In this document: positions 33,801 to 45,400 of the stretch, in pieces | Layout: each line of letters starts with the position of its first letter | How positions within the stretch are numbered: the first letter of the stretch is position 1 | The notes under the pieces: model-generated | The model's database searches: none | Seen by the model: only the letters and a program-made list of their open reading frames with translations | What the model was told of the DNA's origin: nothing | Program-made: the position numbers and the translations under genes | Source of the DNA: Lates calcarifer | Lineage: Eukaryota > Chordata > Actinopteri > Centropomidae | Assembly (NCBI RefSeq): GCF_001640805.2 | Contig: NW_026116709.1 | Location: 496,001 to 560,000, forward strand | Reading direction: 5' to 3' | Length of the DNA stretch: 64,000 nt

Positions 33801-36246
33801 AGACAGCCACTGCATCTGACTGCTGTTTGTCAAAAAATAGCTTCCGCAACTAACTCCTCCTATAAAACATATTGTCATACAATTCTGACTGCACTCTAAA
33901 ACACTGAACACGTTCAGTGAACTTTAGAATTGCTGGGTGTGTTTTCAAACTTTTTTTTGAGCCAGGCTTCTTTCCCTCTGCTACAAGATCTTTATGCTAT
34001 GCTAGGCTAACCACATTCTGCCTCCAGCTCTGTACTTAACACACAGACATAAGATTAATATCCATCGTTATTTCAGAAAATCTTACTTTCTGAATATATG
34101 TAAATAAGCGCATTTCCTATGATGTTGAGTTATTTCTTCAAAGACAGGCTAATTTTTCCAGCTGTAAGCAGCTTCTCTTTTTTTCTTGGGACAGCGGTCA
34201 ATGCTGTGTCAGAATGCATACTCATGTCTCTGATTTCATTCAGCATGATGACAAAAAAAAAAGTAAAGATAGAAACTGATAGCTGCAGCCCTCATCATTT
34301 CCCCTGCTCTCTGACATATACCAAGATCTCACATGCTTGATATCACTGCTTAGCCATCTTCCTCTTTCTTAACACTTTCTCTACCTCATGTGAATGATAT
34401 ATTTCTCTTATTTGTAGATACAATGTAATGACGAGAAGACATAAGTAATAATGTTGAGTATTTACAAAAACAAACAGTATAAACAAGAAAAAGCATGAAT
34501 CAATAAACTACAAGAACCCAACCAGTGAAAGTGTGGAAGTTCACAACAAAATCAATGTCTGTCAGTGCTATCAAAGGCAAGGTCAAAGAAAAAAGATACA
34601 CTGGTTATTTAGGACACCCCAGGCATACCCACACATGGAAACCCAGTAAAATTGAAACATTGCAATGCTTCACTAAGTCTGGTTCAAGTCCATTCCAGGA
34701 CCCCTGTCATACTGAGACCCTCCTTTCTCTCCTCTCCTAAGTGTTTTTACTAGAGATGTAACGGTATCGCCAATTTCACAATATCATGATAACTAAAGTG
34801 TCTCAATACCGTTATGAGCCTGGAGGGAAATGAGAACTACAGAGAACATATTCCCATGCGTGCCCATCATCCTTTGCGCTCCGCTCGCTACCTCTACAAA
34901 TCTACAGTGAAGCTTGCAGATGCTGGTGTTGGAGGTGAGGGAGAACAGAGCAGGGGAGAGAGATGAAGCCTTTGTGTGGAAGCATTTTGGTTTCCCCATG
35001 TCACGAAGTGAAAGAGGGGACACTGCCAGACCGCAGTTACCTACACATCGAGGAATATGACTGACTTGTTTTTTGCACTTTATTATCCAACTGACTGTTT
35101 AAAAAAGAAATTAATACCTTGTTCATTGCTCAATAAACAGATTTTTTCCACGTCTTCGTTTGCTTTTTTTTTTTTTTAAAATATTGCAATAAATAATGTA
35201 TCTTGGACTTATTACTGAGGTACTATCATATTGGGAGATTTTGATAACATTACATCCCTAGTTTCTACAGAAATAAATCCAATAAAAGCAAGATGCCACA
35301 AAAAGCAAGCTATCAGGGATGATGCCTGCTGTCATGCTATGGTTATGTTAAGACAGTAAGGCAGATGTCTGAGAGCACTCACCTCCAGGTCATCCTCCAC
35401 AATGACTACAGTAGAGAAAGTGTTGAACACTTGGTTGAGTGCCCAGCGGTAATGTCGGGCAATTTTGTAGTAGCCCTGGAACTTCCTGTGTTCTGGCCGA
35501 ACTCTGATGTCCGACAGGTCCGGTTGGCTTATGTGTGTCACTTGATCTCCGTATGAGGCAATCACACGAGCAGTCTCGGCGTGGCCACAGTCCTGGCTGA
35601 CAATTATTGGGTAAAGTTGTGGAGACTGGCGGTACTGTATCAGTCTGTCAAGGCTCCGTTTTACTGTTACTCTGTCACAAGCAATAACTAGAATGGGAAT
35701 GATGACCTCTGGGCTGGCAACAGAAGTTGCTAATTTATTTTTCTCAATTATCTCCTCCTTTATTTCAGTGGCCTGCTGCTTTTCTAACTTTGCATCTGGA
35801 GCCACTGTATGAACAGGCTTCTGTGTGTGTTGTACTTCAGTTTGGGCCCTGTCATCGACACTGTCTTTGAGAGGAGGTGGAGGCTTCGATGACTGGTGGA
35901 CAACCTCTTCTTTGACTTCTTTTGTATCATCAGTTTCTCTTTTCCCAACATCTTTCTGACGAGCCCACACTGCCCTGTGACTCTCTATCTGCTTCAGTAG
36001 CTTTTTCTGGGTCTCAAGTTGAATTTCGACCTCCTCCGCAAGCCGGATCACCTCTCCGGCCAGGTTAACCTGGCTTCCTTTAGCTCTGCCCACACCCCAC
36101 TCCTCCTTTCCTCCTGGTTCAGCTCCACCACCTTCTCCAAGGCGGCCGATGGGAGGGCGACCCCACAGATAAAGTAGAAGCAAAGCATTCCAGGCAACGA
36201 ACAGGAAAGCACCACATAGTATAAGAGAACTTTTCTTGCGAACCAT
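30872..36246 (-). CDS. mgat1: Alpha-1,3-mannosyl-glycoprotein 2-beta-N-acetylglucosaminyltransferase (GnT-I)
   Basis: A medial-Golgi type II membrane enzyme. It transfers GlcNAc from UDP-GlcNAc to the alpha-1,3 mannose of Man5GlcNAc2, opening the hybrid and complex N-glycan pathway. Two coding exons on the minus strand, 35383-36246 and 30872-31573, are joined in phase 0 by GAG|gtgagt and ttag|GTG and encode 521 residues (human 445). After MVRKKSS comes a membrane anchor (about 8-28, LILCGAFLFVAWNALLLLYL), then a charged stem up to about 190. The catalytic domain begins IPILVIACDR and includes SQDCGHAETARVIASYG, HRKFQGYYKIARHYRWAL and the metal-binding EDD (284-286) just before the exon junction; exon 2 has LWCVSAWNDNG, FFPGLGW, FWDDWMR and IRPEISRT. 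The extra length is all in the stem. The 3.8-kb intron holds a hAT element. An acceptor three bases before the ATG implies upstream non-coding exons. Confidence 0.96.
32240..32395 (+). mobile_element. Decayed tRNA-derived SINE, MGAT1 intron
   Basis: 'gtccagctggggacattggt', 'tgcatgccatcaatctccct' and 'acaaggcataaatgcagc' match the 3' half of the SINE at 17268-17463 read in its own sense (gggacctttgttgcatgtca ... aataaaggcaaaaatgc). The head is poorly preserved. Confidence 0.55.
33460..33640 (+). repeat. Dispersed teleost repeat, copy A (sense)
   Basis: 'ggaatgtttcaacattactg', 'gtgagaagatggatatcaat' and 'taagctcactgattaacatt' followed by 'catttgtttaatcaatttg' are in the same order as in a common fish repeat whose other strand appears at 33880-34125 and 47860-48490. 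It is non-coding, and its class is unknown to me. Confidence 0.6.
33880..34125 (-). repeat. Dispersed teleost repeat, copy B (antisense)
   Basis: The plus strand reads 'tttatgctatgctaggctaa' then 'ccacattctgcctccagctc', 'acacacagacataagattaa' and 'aataagcgcatttcctatga'. This is nearly the same as 48022-48070 and is the opposite orientation of copy A about 300 bases away, so A and B form an imperfect inverted pair inside the MGAT1 intron. Confidence 0.65.
34751..35260. mobile_element. hAT transposon, non-autonomous, with 8-bp target duplication
   Basis: The ends TAGAGATGTAACGGTATC and, in reverse complement, TAGGGATGTAATGTTATC are inverted repeats of hAT type. The flanks are GTTTTTAC (34743-34750) and GTTTCTAC (35261-35268), an 8-bp target duplication differing at one base. 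Inside, the plus strand at about 34965-35005 reads DEAFVWKHFGFPMSRSERG, the start of a BED zinc finger of hAT transposases, so this 510-bp element is an internal deletion of a larger parent. It lies in the single coding intron of MGAT1. Confidence 0.85.
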
Positions 36247-38948
36247 GGCCTAATGACAGTAGAAAAGGGACAGGGTTGTGAAAAAGGCTGCAGGTAGGGA
36301 AGAAGCAATGGAACTGGTGTGAGAATCCTACAGACCGAGGTGGCAGTCTCAGATGGACAGTAAGTTGTTCCCTTCACATTGTAATTATTTCAGATTTGAG
36401 AGTCATCCTGTCTTTTGTCCAGGAGGGTGTCAGGAGGAAGACTGTCCACTTTAAAATGAATTTAAATGATCCTGCTGTGGAATTTGTGCATTCCATGAAA
36501 AGCCAAAAAGACAAGACAATGAGCGGAGAGGGGACTTGAAGACGTTCAGCAAGGGGAGGTTGCAAAAGTGCAGATGGAAATTAAAAGAAAAGGGGGAAAA
36601 CTGGGTCACTTTGGGCTGAGGGAATGTGACTCCTTGGACGTTAACCTTCAGCCATCATCCTGAAAACAGACCAGGAAAAGAAATAATCAGCAGAATGAAT
36701 GCAGCTTATTTGAACACTGAATAATGAAGCAGAAATAAAGGCCTGTTTCAGACATGCACTGTACTTTCTAGCTAGCATCAAGTATCAAAATTGTCCAAAA
36801 GCTGGCGTTGCACAGTTAGGTTAGCTGGTGCAGCTGCTTGCATTTAGTCAACATTTAACATGAAGCTTTTCTTTAGATTTCTTTATAAAGCACCTTTCCA
36901 GATAATATTAAAACTCAGTTATCCATTCAACGATGGTATCCAAATATTCCAACCAATACTCAGCACTACATATGACATTGTTACAGCAGGTTACAATAAT
37001 CTCTCATCTTACCCTACACTGTGAGGATGTTTAATATCAAACAGGCCTTGCAGCTCTTTATGTCAGTGGTCCTGTCAGGTTTGAACGGAACCAACATGGA
37101 ACTGTACTACTGCTGAGTACACTGAGACCAAATCCCAAAAGCCCATCATTTTATCACACAGACACACTCAGCAGTGTTACACTCCTCTTCAGAAATGGGG
37201 ATAAATGTAGGTGACATGATATTTCTGGAGGTTCACCACCCTGAACAATCACTTTATCTGAGATGCCCAGAGGGGCTGACAGGACATCCTGCTCATCTCC
37301 ATGTGTTGCTCAGTCTTTGAGAGCAATTCATGTGTACAAAGATGTCAAACATTCAAGAGAGCCTTCCTGCTACGCTCCAATCATCCTCGCTGATCATGAG
37401 GATTCTCATAATCATCCCCCCCCCCCCACACAACAGCTCAGAGTGCCTTGCAATTTTGTGCTGCAATCCACACAGAAAAGGGAAAATAAACCAAAAATGT
37501 TACATGAGATGGACACATAAGAGCTGGACTATCAACTGTTTAGAGCTGGTTGAGTGTGAGTGAGAGTGAGGTGGACTTCAGATGATTGGTGCGCTAAACC
37601 CTATTTTAGAATAGATTATAAAATATAAACTATTCCCTTACTCTTATGTTACACTAGTCTAATAATCGACTGACAACAACTGGCAGTGTCTGGATCAGAG
37701 GGGAGACAGTAAGTATTCCTCAACAATGAACACTGTGATGACGTCTCCCAGTTCTCAAAACCTACTTTCCCAGCCTGGAGCAGACTCGGTCAAACTTGGT
37801 TCAACCAGTGGACACTTCCAATGCATCTTTCTCATCTGCTCAGCAGTTTTAATGTGCATCCCCACTGTGAGTTAAACTGTTAGGAAACCTTGAGATGCGG
37901 GTCTCATAAACAGCCATTGTAAAACAGCTGAGTTCTACAAGACTGTCAACAACAGCACTGCATCAAAGCTGATTCACTATATTGGTGAAGACACGCATCT
38001 TTGAGACAGAGACCTCAAAATCTGAGGTACCCGAAGGGCCAGTTATCACTTGAGAGACGTTTTTGTAATTTGGTTTGAGGGACCCTTTCAATTAGACATC
38101 TTTTTAAATGTCTGTCAATATCTAATATTTTGCTGTGCAGTCCAAGTCCAACATCCTATGAGAAAAAAATTAAATGTTGAAATGCTTACACAGAGCTCTG
38201 AAGTGAAATAAAACTACTGTTGAGTGTCAACAGTGTGTATGTGACAGAAAAGCTTTACTCTGTTGTTGTAAACTGATGGAGAAATGAAAGAAGTGAGTGA
38301 GTGGAGGATGAAGAAGGTCACACTGACTCCTCCACAGGAGCTCCTCAGAATTAGAAAAGCCTAAACCAATTAGTGCTGATAAATATAGGCCCACAATAAT
38401 CTTGTAAGGATGGATGTTTGACTACAAGGAACAGATGCTCTGATTAGTAGCGGATCTCTGGCTGTGCCTCACTGCTCTGGGGTAGGGCAAACTGCCCTGC
38501 AGGACATTAACATATCAGACCTGTTTATCTTGTTACCATCACTTTACAAAGTTTATAATGCAGTTTCATGTTTGAAGAGAGACAAATGTCTGGGGTTAGT
38601 GTCAGGGTTAAGAATGTGTACAGGTTGTGGACAGTTCCACAAGGAGTTCAGATCTATCCACTACAGCATACACCAGGACTGGCCCTCTCAGCAGTTTTAT
38701 ACCTTAACTCCTTTTTATGTCAGTAACAAAGAGGATTTTCAAGATTATGAAAAAACTGTAAGAAATGTTTTTAAAATGTGTTGAGATTTCTCAGTAATGT
38801 CATATTTGTGTCACATGGTAATCAGTCACTGCATAACATAAAAAAATAAATCAAAATTTACAGGCATTATCAGAGAAACAAACACTACAACAAACAGTAA
38901 ACACAGAGTTCACAACTAACTTGTGAGTCTTCAAACAGTAGTTTTTAC

Positions 38949-39258
38949 TAAGGGCTGCAACTAATGATTATTTGCATTATCAATGGTTAAGTCTATGAAA
39001 CTTTGTGAAAATATCAACTGAACATTCTCAGAGCCTAAAGTTACTTCAGACTGATTGTTGTGTCCTATCAACAGCTTAAAACCAGGAGATATTCAGGCTC
39101 CAGTAATTGAAAGCTGAGAAAAATAGCAATTCCCTAAATTTCAGAAGATTTAACAAGATCATCTATTCCTTGATAAATTACAAATAATTAATCATTTGTT
39201 AAACTTGTTGCAGATTAATTTCATCAGCTGAATTGATCAACTGATTGTTTCAGCTCTA
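38949..39258. mobile_element. hAT-type MITE with 8-bp target duplication
   Basis: The ends TAAGGGCTGCAACTAATGAT and, in reverse complement, TAGAGCTGAAACAATCAGTT are imperfect inverted repeats. The flanks GTTTTTAC (38941-38948) and GATTTTAC (39259-39266) are an 8-bp duplication with one mismatch. The 310-bp interior has no coding potential. Related pieces occur at 39480-39715 and 12062-12170. Confidence 0.8.
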
Positions 39259-39479
39259 GATTTTACAAATAGCATAAATTTTCTAACATTTCCTTTGCTC
39301 ATCTTGAAACAATCTTAGTATGTCATCAAAAGATAAAATTATCAGACTCATTCACCCAACACACATTTCACATCACATTTATCCACTTTCTCTTTTAATG
39401 AAGGGATGACTGTAAGATCATACTAGGCCACTGAATGGAGATTTTTTCTTTATCCAAAAAATTTACAAACCATTGTTCG

Positions 39480-39715
39480 GATTGTTAGTGGATCTACTGA
39501 TTATGTTTTCCATGAATTACTTTGTCTATAAAATGTGAGGAAATAGTTTAACTGGCCATCACAACGGTTCAAAACTGTCATATGAGGCAATGGAAAGTGG
39601 AAAGAAAGCAGGAACCCGCAATTTTAATAACTAATGATCTATTATCAATCTTTCAATAACTTATCTGTCAGTAACTGATTAATCAATAAACAATTTCTGC
39701 TCTGCTTTAAACACG
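39480..39715. mobile_element. Second, decayed copy of the hAT-type MITE
   Basis: 'tttgtctataaaatgtgagg', 'taataactaatgatctatta' and 'ctgattaatcaataaacaat' followed by ttctgctct echo the MITE at 38949. The ends are too worn to define a target duplication. Confidence 0.55.
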
Positions 39716-40029
39716 ATGAAATGCACTTCATTGAGAAACATAAAAAGTGTTCTCACAGAGGAAATGTACTCATGTCTCTCAGAGTGTACGCACAGTTAAC
39801 AGTTTATTACATACACCTAGCTAAAACCAGGCTAATGCATCAATCCTTCAGTAAATCCTACCTTAACGAAGCCTCCACTGTTACATGATATCAATGAGGG
39901 TCACAGTCACAATACTTTAATTCACTGACGTGAGCAAGGAAGTGTCCGGGACAGAAGAAAATCGGTCCAAAGTAATTATGCACCCACAAAGATGTGAACT
40001 CCACAACTGAAGAATATAAAGATTAAAAC

Positions 40030-40985
40030 TAACCGTACCTGAACTCGGATCAGCCTACAGATCTGCCATACCTCCGCTTCAAGACTGTAGTAAGTTCGGC
40101 TTTGCAAACAAGAGGAGCTGATTGTGAGGGTGAGGGGGGGCAGGGGGAGGGAACTGTTGCTCCTCTGACAAACTGTACCAGCTGGAACTCTATTCTTCTT
40201 TAACCCCCTCCTTCCTCTGTCAGACAACGTGAAGCTGACCGGTAGGATCACTCAGAGGAGCCTGAACCCTCTGAGGCACGTTCACACGACTACACTGTGA
40301 AAATGCAATAAGGGCTGTGGAGGCTACGCCTCTTAATTTACAACATTAAATACAATTTTCAACTGATGCCATGTCCACATTGCAAACAGCAGGTGTCTTG
40401 TCTGCTGAGATGAATCCCAGCTGTTACGCTTCACATACTTAAGCTAGCTGACACCGAACCTATCGGCTAGCTAAGTTAAAACACAGGACATAATGAATGT
40501 TAGATGCAGCACGGTCGTAGCCAGTGTTTTGTCGTCTCTTCAATCATGTCTTAGCATCACGGACTTGAAGAATGTCTTAATAGTAAGCTAAGCAGTACTG
40601 CTAACGTGCTGTTAGCTGGCTAGCTAACGCTGAGCAGCAACAGTGAAGGTTTATTCATTCATGCGCCGTCCTGACCGAAGACATCGATGTAGCAGCTGAA
40701 GCCAGTCTCACTCACCTCTCACATGTCGTTCTGAGCGAGTCGGTGCGGCTTGCATCTTGAAAGGACACGAGACTCGCATCAAGCTGCAGCACTGACCGGC
40801 TAGCTGGCTAGCTAGCTAATGTTGGCTAGTGGAGCCACCCTTACAGTTCCTTCGATGTCACATTCACAGCACATCTTTGTGTTGGTACACAGCGGCTTCA
40901 CTGTTGCCTGCACCTCCACCTCTGGTTCACATTATTCCAACGGCTCTGCTTTTTTATCCAACACCAGATGACTGCTAATGTTAGC
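40030..40985 (-). promoter_or_regulatory. MGAT1 promoter region with candidate alternative 5'UTR exons
   Basis: Two minus-strand donors could end non-coding first exons: GTTCAG|gtacgg (exon starting at about 40030) and GAGAG|gtgagtgag (exon starting at about 40716). The second lies in CpG-containing sequence, with GCTAACGTGCTGTTAGC (40600-40616), TAGCTGGCTAGCTAGCTAAT (about 40801-40820) and GCTAATGTTAGC (40974-40985). The splice acceptor just before the MGAT1 ATG requires at least one such leader exon. Exact start sites are unknown. Confidence 0.4.
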
Positions 40986-41498
40986 AGGCTACAGTGTGTG
41001 CTCCGCTACAAACGTTACACTGCCACAAACGTGTGTCCACAGTGACGGTTTGCAGTGAGTCTTTTCTCTGTCCTGGTTGCCCTGATTCAGTTTCTCATAC
41101 TCCAGCTGGGTCCACCACAGGCATCTTCTGATGACGGCATTTTTCATTTGACTACACAAAACTACACTTCCGGATTAATGGCTCATGTAGGACCGAGTGG
41201 ACCCGACCAGAGCCGGAGTCGTGTCCCTACAATTTCATTTTGCTTTCTGTAAAACAAACAGAAAACACAAGCAAACATACGTGTTTCACATAATAATAAT
41301 ATTTATAGTAATTAACGGATCATAATACATTTATTATTAATCTTTATATAACACCAACATCTAGAAGTACTGCACCTCCATAAAGCTTCTTGTATAGTCA
41401 AAATTAAAGCAGATCGAGGAATCCTGACTTTCGGGTCAAGCTCCAAGTCAGTTGTACTCTAATAATAATATTAGAGGTCTACGTCACTTCTATCTGTT

Positions 41499-41500
<2 letters not shown>

Positions 41501-41534
<34 letters not shown>

Positions 41535-41559
41535 ATAATAATAATAATAATAATAATAA
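41501..41559. repeat. (ATT)n followed by (AAT)n, self-complementary tract
   Basis: About ten TAT/ATT units run into a short 'taatat' centre and then about nine AAT units, making a near-perfect inverted repeat some 59 bases long. Confidence 0.9.
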
Positions 41560-41859
41560 AATCAGTAAACTTTATTTATATAGCATCTTTCAAAGACAAT
41601 AGAAAACAGAGGAACAGTTAATTGTATTTTAATATGAAGGGACAATCCTGCACCAACCACAGTGTAAATCATTACAGTGTATAACTGACAACACTGTTAT
41701 ATGCTGTATACTACTTGTACCAAGTACATTGTGCCTTTTACACTGTGTCATGTTCAATACGTGTTTGTCGGGTTGGAGATGAGGGTCTTACTTTTAGTCT
41801 GTGTTCTTAGCTTTTATTGTCACTGAAGTGACTTTGGAACACAGCAATTTCCCACTATT

Positions 41860-42105
41860 ATTAATTTCTGTGTGGAGTTCTCTCTGTGCCTGCGTGGGTT
41901 CTCTGCGGGCACTCCGGCTCTAGCACAATCTGAACACATGCAGGTTAGATTAACTCGTGACTCTAAATTGCCCGTAGGTGTGAACATGAGTGTGAGTGGT
42001 TGGTTGTCTCTATATGTCAGCCCTGTGATTGATGGGGAACCTGAAGTGCACCCCACCATTCGTCCAATGTCAGCTGGGATTGGCACCAAATTCTGAGATC
42101 CCCAA
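41860..42105 (+). mobile_element. V-SINE-like element, 5'-truncated copy
   Basis: 'tgcctgcgtgggttctctgc', 'aacacatgcaggttagatta', 'ctctaaattgcccgtaggtg' and 'ccaatgtcagctgggattgg' match the core and tail of the copy at 11390-11765. The tRNA-like head is missing. Confidence 0.75.
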
Positions 42106-42454
42106 ATTTTAGTCAAATTTAGGAAAAGACACATTTGTGCAATTTGTGATCACAGTTCTTGAAAGGCCATGACAAGACACGGTTACCTGCTGTTAAGGAG
42201 TAACCAATGGAATTTATGCATTAATAAAAAATGTATGTCCCTTTCCATAACTACCTGCAGCCTTTTTAATTGTTAATTATAAGAGTTCATCAAAGAGATT
42301 ATGTGCATTATGTGAACAACATATTATGATAACATTCAATGTCATTCATTCAAGCAGTGCTGAGATCTCAAGTTCAGACAGGATTATAAATAATTCATCA
42401 TCAGTTGTGATGTCCAGCAGTTCACACAGTTACTGTAACTCCTGTTGGCTGTAG

Positions 42455-45400
42455 TTATTCTGTTGTTTGAGTCTCCTGCAGCACCTTCAGCTGCTCCTCA
42501 ATGGTTTTCAGTTCCTGCTGCAAGGCTGCCATCTGAACACAAAGAGGGGTTAAAAATATGAGTCACATGAAAATGTTTACACATGCTTGTTAAAAAAAAA
42601 GTCAAATGTAAATCCATCATTCTTAATTTTATGGAAACAGATTTATATTTCATTTCATGGGGAAAATATTAAGAAATAATAAGTATGTTATCACCTAAAT
42701 GTTCATTTATTTATTTTAAAAGTAAATAATTACAATTCACCCTGAGGGAACAATGTCTGTGACAAATGTTATGTCAGTGCATCCAATAGTGGTCAAATAT
42801 TGTGCTCAAAACTACAGAAATGAACCAGATGGTGGCACTAGAGGAAAAACTAGGAGACATCCTCTGGGGACCACAAATGTCAGAACATCATTATATAGCA
42901 GTCCATCACTAATGTCATTAGGATTCATCCTCTGGGACCACAAATGTCAGAACATCATTATATAGCAGTCCATCACTAATGTCATTAGGATTCAACCTCT
43001 GGGGAACACAAACGTCCGTAACAAATTTCATGGCAATCCACCAGTTATTTAGACATTTCAGTCTGGACCAAAGAGTGAGGGTGGACAGCCAAAACAACAA
43101 TACCATCCCAAGAGTGTGTGTGTAAAACATGTAGCAAAAATTGTATAAGTGGAATAGTACGAACAAGAGAAATCTGTTTGGGTCGAGGCAGGTGGTGGCA
43201 GGTTAGACAAAACTCATGAGATTTTGTTTTTCAGATTTTCTTGTACTGGGGTATTGTTGACCAAAATCACACAAAAATATAAACTTTTCCACTGGCTCAG
43301 ACCAATGATAAGTGTAAATAGTAGTAGCACCCCTGCATCTGACAGCCCAGTGCTCACCTTAATGTCTGTCTGCTGCCTGATATGAGCAGGAACTTTTGTC
43401 AGGTAGTTTGGAGATCGGACTCTGCAGAGGATTTCCTCCAGCTTTGGAACAAGCTTGTCTCTGCGCTGGGAGAGCTGCAGGATCTGTTTGCCAACATTCA
43501 TTCCACTCTGAGAGAGGAAATCAGATAATACTGTATGTTAGACATGATCAGCATCCTCATCATCACATGGAAAACCTTAAACAGTGGAATACAACAGCAC
43601 ACTGATGTGCACAAATATACATGTAAGTGATAAGGCTACACCTTAAGACCTTCATTTCATGTCATTCCAGGTTGCATTTTGATTTTTAAGTTAGGCAGCA
43701 CACTGCAAAGTCAATGTAGAATCCATTTCACAGGGTTTCACTTGGAGTACTTTAAAATTACATGTGTAATACATCATGCACACACAAATACGTTTTCAAT
43801 TTGATCCAGTAAATAGCTGCAATCTGTCTTTATACAGAGCTACAGAGTTTTTTCTTTGCTGTGGTGGTAGTGGCAGGAGGGGGTAGCGCTGTTGCCTCAC
43901 AGCAAGAAGGGTCCCCCGTTCAGCCGGGCCTTTTCTGTGTGGAGTCTCCATATTCTCCCTGTGCCTGTGTGGGTTCTCTCTGGGTACTCCAGCTTCCTCC
44001 CACAGTCCATAGATATGCAGGTTAATTAGTGACTCTAAATTGACCGTAGGTGTGAATGTGAGTGTGAATGGTTGTTTGTGTCTATCTGTTCTGGGTATAC
44101 CTCACCCCTGCGATTCATTTTTGGATAGGAAGGATAGATGGTAGCGGGAGGTGGTTAGTCTGCACTGACTGATAGACTTGCAGTTATTAGTACTTAGTTC
44201 TACCAACAATTTTTTATCCACCCTATTTATGTTAAGCTTTTGTGACATCAATGATGGTAGGATAAATAAAAGTTCAATCAGCTGCTCGCTGAACAGTTTC
44301 AACAAAAACTGAACATTATAACCTTCATGAAGGAGGATTTATTGCAGGACTGTTGTTCTGTATTCTGACCTGAAAGTCCCACTCATCATCATGCCTGTTT
44401 GTAATATTGGCAGCTGTGGACTTAATCATTTCAGAGGGAAGTTGATGTATACCTGAACTTGAAGGTGTAGCTGACAGGTATGGTCCACCACACGAATTAG
44501 GCTTCCTTTAGGTGGAGGACTGGAGTGGAAGCTGTCTTCTCTCTGAGGACAGTAGATATGGAGGCTGGATATCCAGCTTAAAGTCCAAACAGCTGACTTA
44601 AAGTGATTGAGAACCTGGGCCTGGCTTGGTGAACACACTGCCCACACTGAAACACAACACACAACATATAAGCAATATGAACATAAATGAAGTAATCCAT
44701 CCATCTATTAATGATCAATAAGACTCATCATTTTTGTTTCTTTAATTTAAACATTACTGCATTTACATCTAGCAGTCTTTCAGAATTCATCAGTAAAATA
44801 TTATTTTTGAAATGGCTGTTTTCAACTGACTGGCGGGTTTTTCTTTGGTCATGCCACACTGGGCTCGTAGTGAGCGGGCCACTCGGATCACTTCCTGGAC
44901 CAGCAGGAAATCTCTTTCCTCTTCAGGGAAATGCCAGTGTTCCTGTTAGGGTGAAGAGGTTAAAAACAAGACCACGTCAGCTAAAACGAGGGGAACGTTG
45001 AAAATCCAGCCAGAGTAAATTTAGGAATAAAAACAAGCAAGATCAGGTATAGCAGAGCAAACTAGCGGTGTGAAATAACTTCAAATTCATCGTCTGTTTT
45101 ACCGATAAAGCAGGCCAGTATGTAATTTTTAACCCAGGTATCTGCTCCTCACTGAGCACTTTAGTAGGTACACCTGCACATGTGCTTATTTGTGCATAAA
45201 TTGCATAAAATCCTGCAGATACAGATCAGGAGCTTCAGTTATGTTCACATCAAATTGAGCAGCAGTTCTGTGAACAGAAACAGCTTGTTGAAAGCTAGAG
45301 AGAAGGCTCGTTGGAGCTAACTAACTTAGATAATCACTCACACAATCATATATTGCAGTGAGCAGAAAAGCCTCTCAGAATGAACAACACATCCAATCTT

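Larger units (their letters stand above)
36250..40029. other. MGAT1 leader intron region with no recognised coding exon
   Basis: About 3.8 kb upstream of the MGAT1 start codon. It is presumably intronic if the first exon is at one of the candidate promoters near 40.0 or 40.7 kb. It contains a C-run at 37420-37429 and hAT-type MITEs from 38949 on. No known protein similarity was found in either strand. Confidence 0.5.
41253..42454. other. Intergenic stretch between MGAT1 promoter and VARS2 3' end
   Basis: It contains the (ATT)n/(AAT)n tract and one SINE copy. The part to the right of about 42250 is probably VARS2 3'UTR, with a minus-strand ATTAAA at 42265-42270. No further gene was recognised. 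Confidence 0.5.

Noticed and set aside
38464..38784. Plus-strand open frame of 106 codons
   Set aside because: No recognisable domain, no splice or promoter context, and it lies upstream of MGAT1 in repeat-rich sequence.
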